This document shows, piece by piece, positions 5,105 through 5,211 of a stretch of DNA of 5,211 nt; the stretch's first letter is position 1, and each line of letters starts with the position of its first letter. A model generated the notes under the pieces. The model made no database searches, was not told where the DNA came from, and saw only the letters and a program-made list of their open reading frames with translations. A program made the translations under genes and the position numbers. This stretch comes from Thermoplasmata archaeon (GTDB taxonomy: Archaea; Thermoplasmatota; B47-G6; B47-G6B; 47-G6): contig QMTT01000085.1 in the NCBI GenBank assembly GCA_003663565.1, positions 1-5,211 on the forward strand, in the 5' to 3' direction.

Positions 5105-5211
5105 ATCCCCGTTCATAAGGTGGCAGAATAAGCGTAATCATTGTTCCGATATCTGGCTTGGAACTAATAGAAATATTCCCTCCGATATCTTCGATTTTCT
5201 TCCGGACAATA
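5103..5211 (-). CDS. Sensor histidine kinase, C-terminal fragment
   Basis: Thirty-five codons and a TAA stop (5103-5105); the rest lies beyond the right edge. The peptide has VRKKIEDIGGNISISSKP followed by DIGTMITLILPP. This matches the end of a GHKL/HATPase_c domain: the final helix (VRKKIEDIGG), the strand with S-S-K-P, the G-T turn of the last ATP-lid-proximal box, and the terminal strand ending in LPP. The protein ends five residues after LPP, so the kinase core is C-terminal and there is no receiver domain behind it. Such proteins autophosphorylate a His and pass the phosphate to a receiver; the receiver-DegV protein two genes downstream is a possible partner. A CheA-type or other GHKL ATPase cannot be excluded from so short a piece. 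Confidence 0.75.
   Translation of the reverse strand, partial: IVRKKIEDIGGNISISSKPDIGTMITLILPPYERG

Overview
All four protein-coding regions read leftward (minus strand). In order of transcription they are: the last 35 codons of a sensor histidine kinase (right edge, 5103-5211); a secreted zinc carboxypeptidase of the M14B type with a transthyretin-like domain and a C-terminal dockerin-like Ca-binding module (3391-4947); a large regulator with an N-terminal response-regulator receiver, two DUF4388/PATAN-like units and a C-terminal DegV (fatty-acid-binding, FakB-like) domain (698-3223); and the first 117 codons of an acidic, repeat-rich protein that I cannot assign (1-351, running off the left edge).

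The combination of DUF4388/PATAN receiver proteins, dockerin-bearing secreted enzymes and spacers filled with short degenerate repeats suggests a large-genome Desulfobacterota (deltaproteobacterial) bacterium, perhaps a filamentous or multicellular Desulfobacterales such as Desulfonema. This is inference from style only; no rRNA or marker gene is present.

The spacers are unusual. Each of the three is built on its own short periodic repeat: degenerate CCTGAA/GTTTCA-type repeats (about 352-697), a TTCATCCC octamer array (3256-3319), and a 7-bp CAAATCY/GGAATTT array that fills the gap between the kinase stop and the peptidase start (4948-5104). Two of them fold into strong inverted repeats. In 352-697 a good sigma70-type promoter (571-599) for the acidic-repeat gene lies between the arms of a 21/22-bp inverted repeat, and a long nested hairpin occupies the predicted 5' leader.

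Functionally, the window reads as a signalling neighbourhood: a kinase, an exported peptidase, a cytoplasmic receiver protein whose output appears to be a lipid-binding DegV domain, and an acidic protein with its own promoter. Whether the kinase phosphorylates the receiver, and whether the peptidase belongs to the same pathway, cannot be decided from sequence. The most distinctive item is the REC-PATAN-PATAN-DegV fusion, which suggests phospho-signalling coupled to fatty-acid binding.
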